Below, in pieces: positions 33,239-33,688 of a stretch of 33,688 nucleotides of DNA; position 1 is the first letter of the stretch; each line of letters starts with the position of its first letter. The DNA lies in NCBI GenBank assembly GCA_031257565.1, contig JAIROL010000251.1:1-33688 (forward strand), written 5' to 3'. Both the position numbers and the translations under genes were made by a program. The notes beneath the pieces are model-generated. The model was not told the origin of the DNA. It saw only the letters and a program-made list of their open reading frames with translations, and ran no database searches. This DNA is from Tannerella sp. (GTDB lineage Bacteria; Bacteroidota; Bacteroidia; Bacteroidales; Tannerellaceae).

Positions 33239-33595
33239 ATGTACGGAATGTTCTACGGCGTGGACATCAGTCTGCCCGACGCAACGACAAGCGAAGCGCC
33301 GCTCGGTGTGCAGGCGTTCAACACAGTAATTTTCACCGGCGCTTTTCTGATAGCATTGCTTTCGGTAAACCTTTCGAGCAAAGGGTTCCGGTGGTTTTCC
33401 CTCGTATGGGCATCGCTGTTCCTGTTGCTCAACATTTTTCATCCGGGCGCAACGGCGTTTGTCGAAGCGTTCGATCTCTCGCAGGTTTGCCTGCTGACGT
33501 TTGTATTGGCAGTGAATGTGTTGCTGACGGTTACGCTGTGGAAAAGTCTCAGACTTCCTGACCTCTTGGGAAATCAATCTGTCGCCAAATCGTAA
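33239..33595 (+). CDS. Small membrane protein with a repeat-derived C-terminus
   Basis: The 118-residue frame encodes three clear membrane helices (about 25-44 AFNTVIFTGAFLIALLSVNL, 49-66 FRWFSLVWASLFLLLNIF and 82-101 VCLLTFVLAVNVLLTVTLW) and looks like real protein. No family is recognised. Coding-like sequence (GYLTHTLLH) continues upstream of the ATG to a stop at 33197-33199, so the original N-terminus may be lost. The last ~15 residues (RLPDLLGNQSVAKS) come from copy 2 of the 64-bp repeat, so the true C-terminus may also have been replaced. It starts 72 bp after hepT without a visible promoter. It is probably a fragment. Confidence 0.4.
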   Translation: MYGMFYGVDISLPDATTSEAPLGVQAFNTVIFTGAFLIALLSVNLSSKGFRWFSLVWASLFLLLNIFHPGATAFVEAFDLSQVCLLTFVLAVNVLLTVTLWKSLRLPDLLGNQSVAKS

Positions 33596-33612
33596 AAAAG
33601 TGTCGGATTAGA
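33549..33612 (+). repeat. 64-bp repeat, copy 2
   Basis: Matches copy 1 (32296-32359) in inverted orientation with about four mismatches. It supplies the end and stop codon of the membrane ORF. Confidence 0.8.
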
Positions 33613-33656
33613 GCCGGGAAAGATGGTTTGGGTTTGGTTGAGTTGTTCACATAAAT

Positions 33657-33688
33657 TCAGACTTCCTGACCTCTGGGGAAATCAATCT
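33657..33688 (+). repeat. 64-bp repeat, copy 3 (cut by window end)
   Basis: The first 32 bases (TCAGACTTCCTGACCTCTGG..) match copy 1 perfectly and copy 2 with one difference. It starts 108 bp after copy 2 in the same orientation and continues beyond the window. Confidence 0.75.

Noticed and set aside
33185..33577. 130-codon minus-strand ORF rich in Gln, Arg and Cys
   Set aside because: It is antisense to the membrane ORF, its composition is typical of a shadow frame, and no motif is present.
1..33688. CRISPR arrays, rRNA or tRNA genes
   Set aside because: No regularly spaced short repeats with unique spacers, and no rRNA or tRNA sequence could be recognised on either strand.

Overview
The window reads as a piece of a Bacteroidales (Bacteroidota) chromosome. 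The evidence is a SusC/SusD pair with a hybrid two-component regulator, the gene order DUF6089-uppS-bamA-skp-skp-murI, DUF6242 and LanC-like proteins, and several TAnnTTTG promoter elements of the Bacteroidota primary sigma factor placed about 25-45 nt before starts. I cannot name the genus.

Layout. 1-1463: the 5' end of an AAA-type ATPase gene, then a dead IS66-family element with intact 14-bp inverted ends but an amber codon, a lost catalytic aspartate and an internal deletion. 1743-3779 (minus): prmC-recX-comF operon. 3936-5039: ribD. 5142-6503: a DUF6242 propeller lipoprotein. 6596-11973: an envelope-assembly cluster (DUF6089, uppS, bamA and two skp/ompH genes) closed by a strong terminator. 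12072-13601: murI and a VanX-like D-Ala-D-Ala dipeptidase lipoprotein. This half is ordinary housekeeping and cell-envelope DNA.

13659-18103 is a decayed peptide-export/modification locus. An HlyD-type adaptor and a C39-peptidase ABC transporter are intact and have their own near-consensus promoter. A divergent, promoter-bearing transcription unit holds a frameshifted small ORF and the first ~95 codons of a LanC-like protein, which is broken by a frameshift and cut off where the next locus begins.

18096-31154 is a polysaccharide utilisation locus (PUL). The minus-strand operon is susC, susD, a fasciclin-domain lipoprotein, a PKD/LamG-like lipoprotein, a coupled 47-codon ORF and a GH29 alpha-L-fucosidase. 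A divergent 1361-residue hybrid sensor (HTCS) presumably controls it. Together they suggest capture and trimming of a fucosylated glycan. A tandem ~65-bp repeat lies inside the 5' coding part of the fasciclin gene, and a related pair lies just after the HTCS stop.

31155-33688 is an accessory patch: an ABM-domain lipoprotein, a short remnant of a second HTCS, a perfect 13-bp palindrome, a MntA-HepT toxin-antitoxin pair and a small membrane ORF. A 64-bp repeat occurs in inverted orientation on either side of the TA pair, with a third copy running off the right edge. This repeat and the ~65-bp repeat are the least explained structures in the window.
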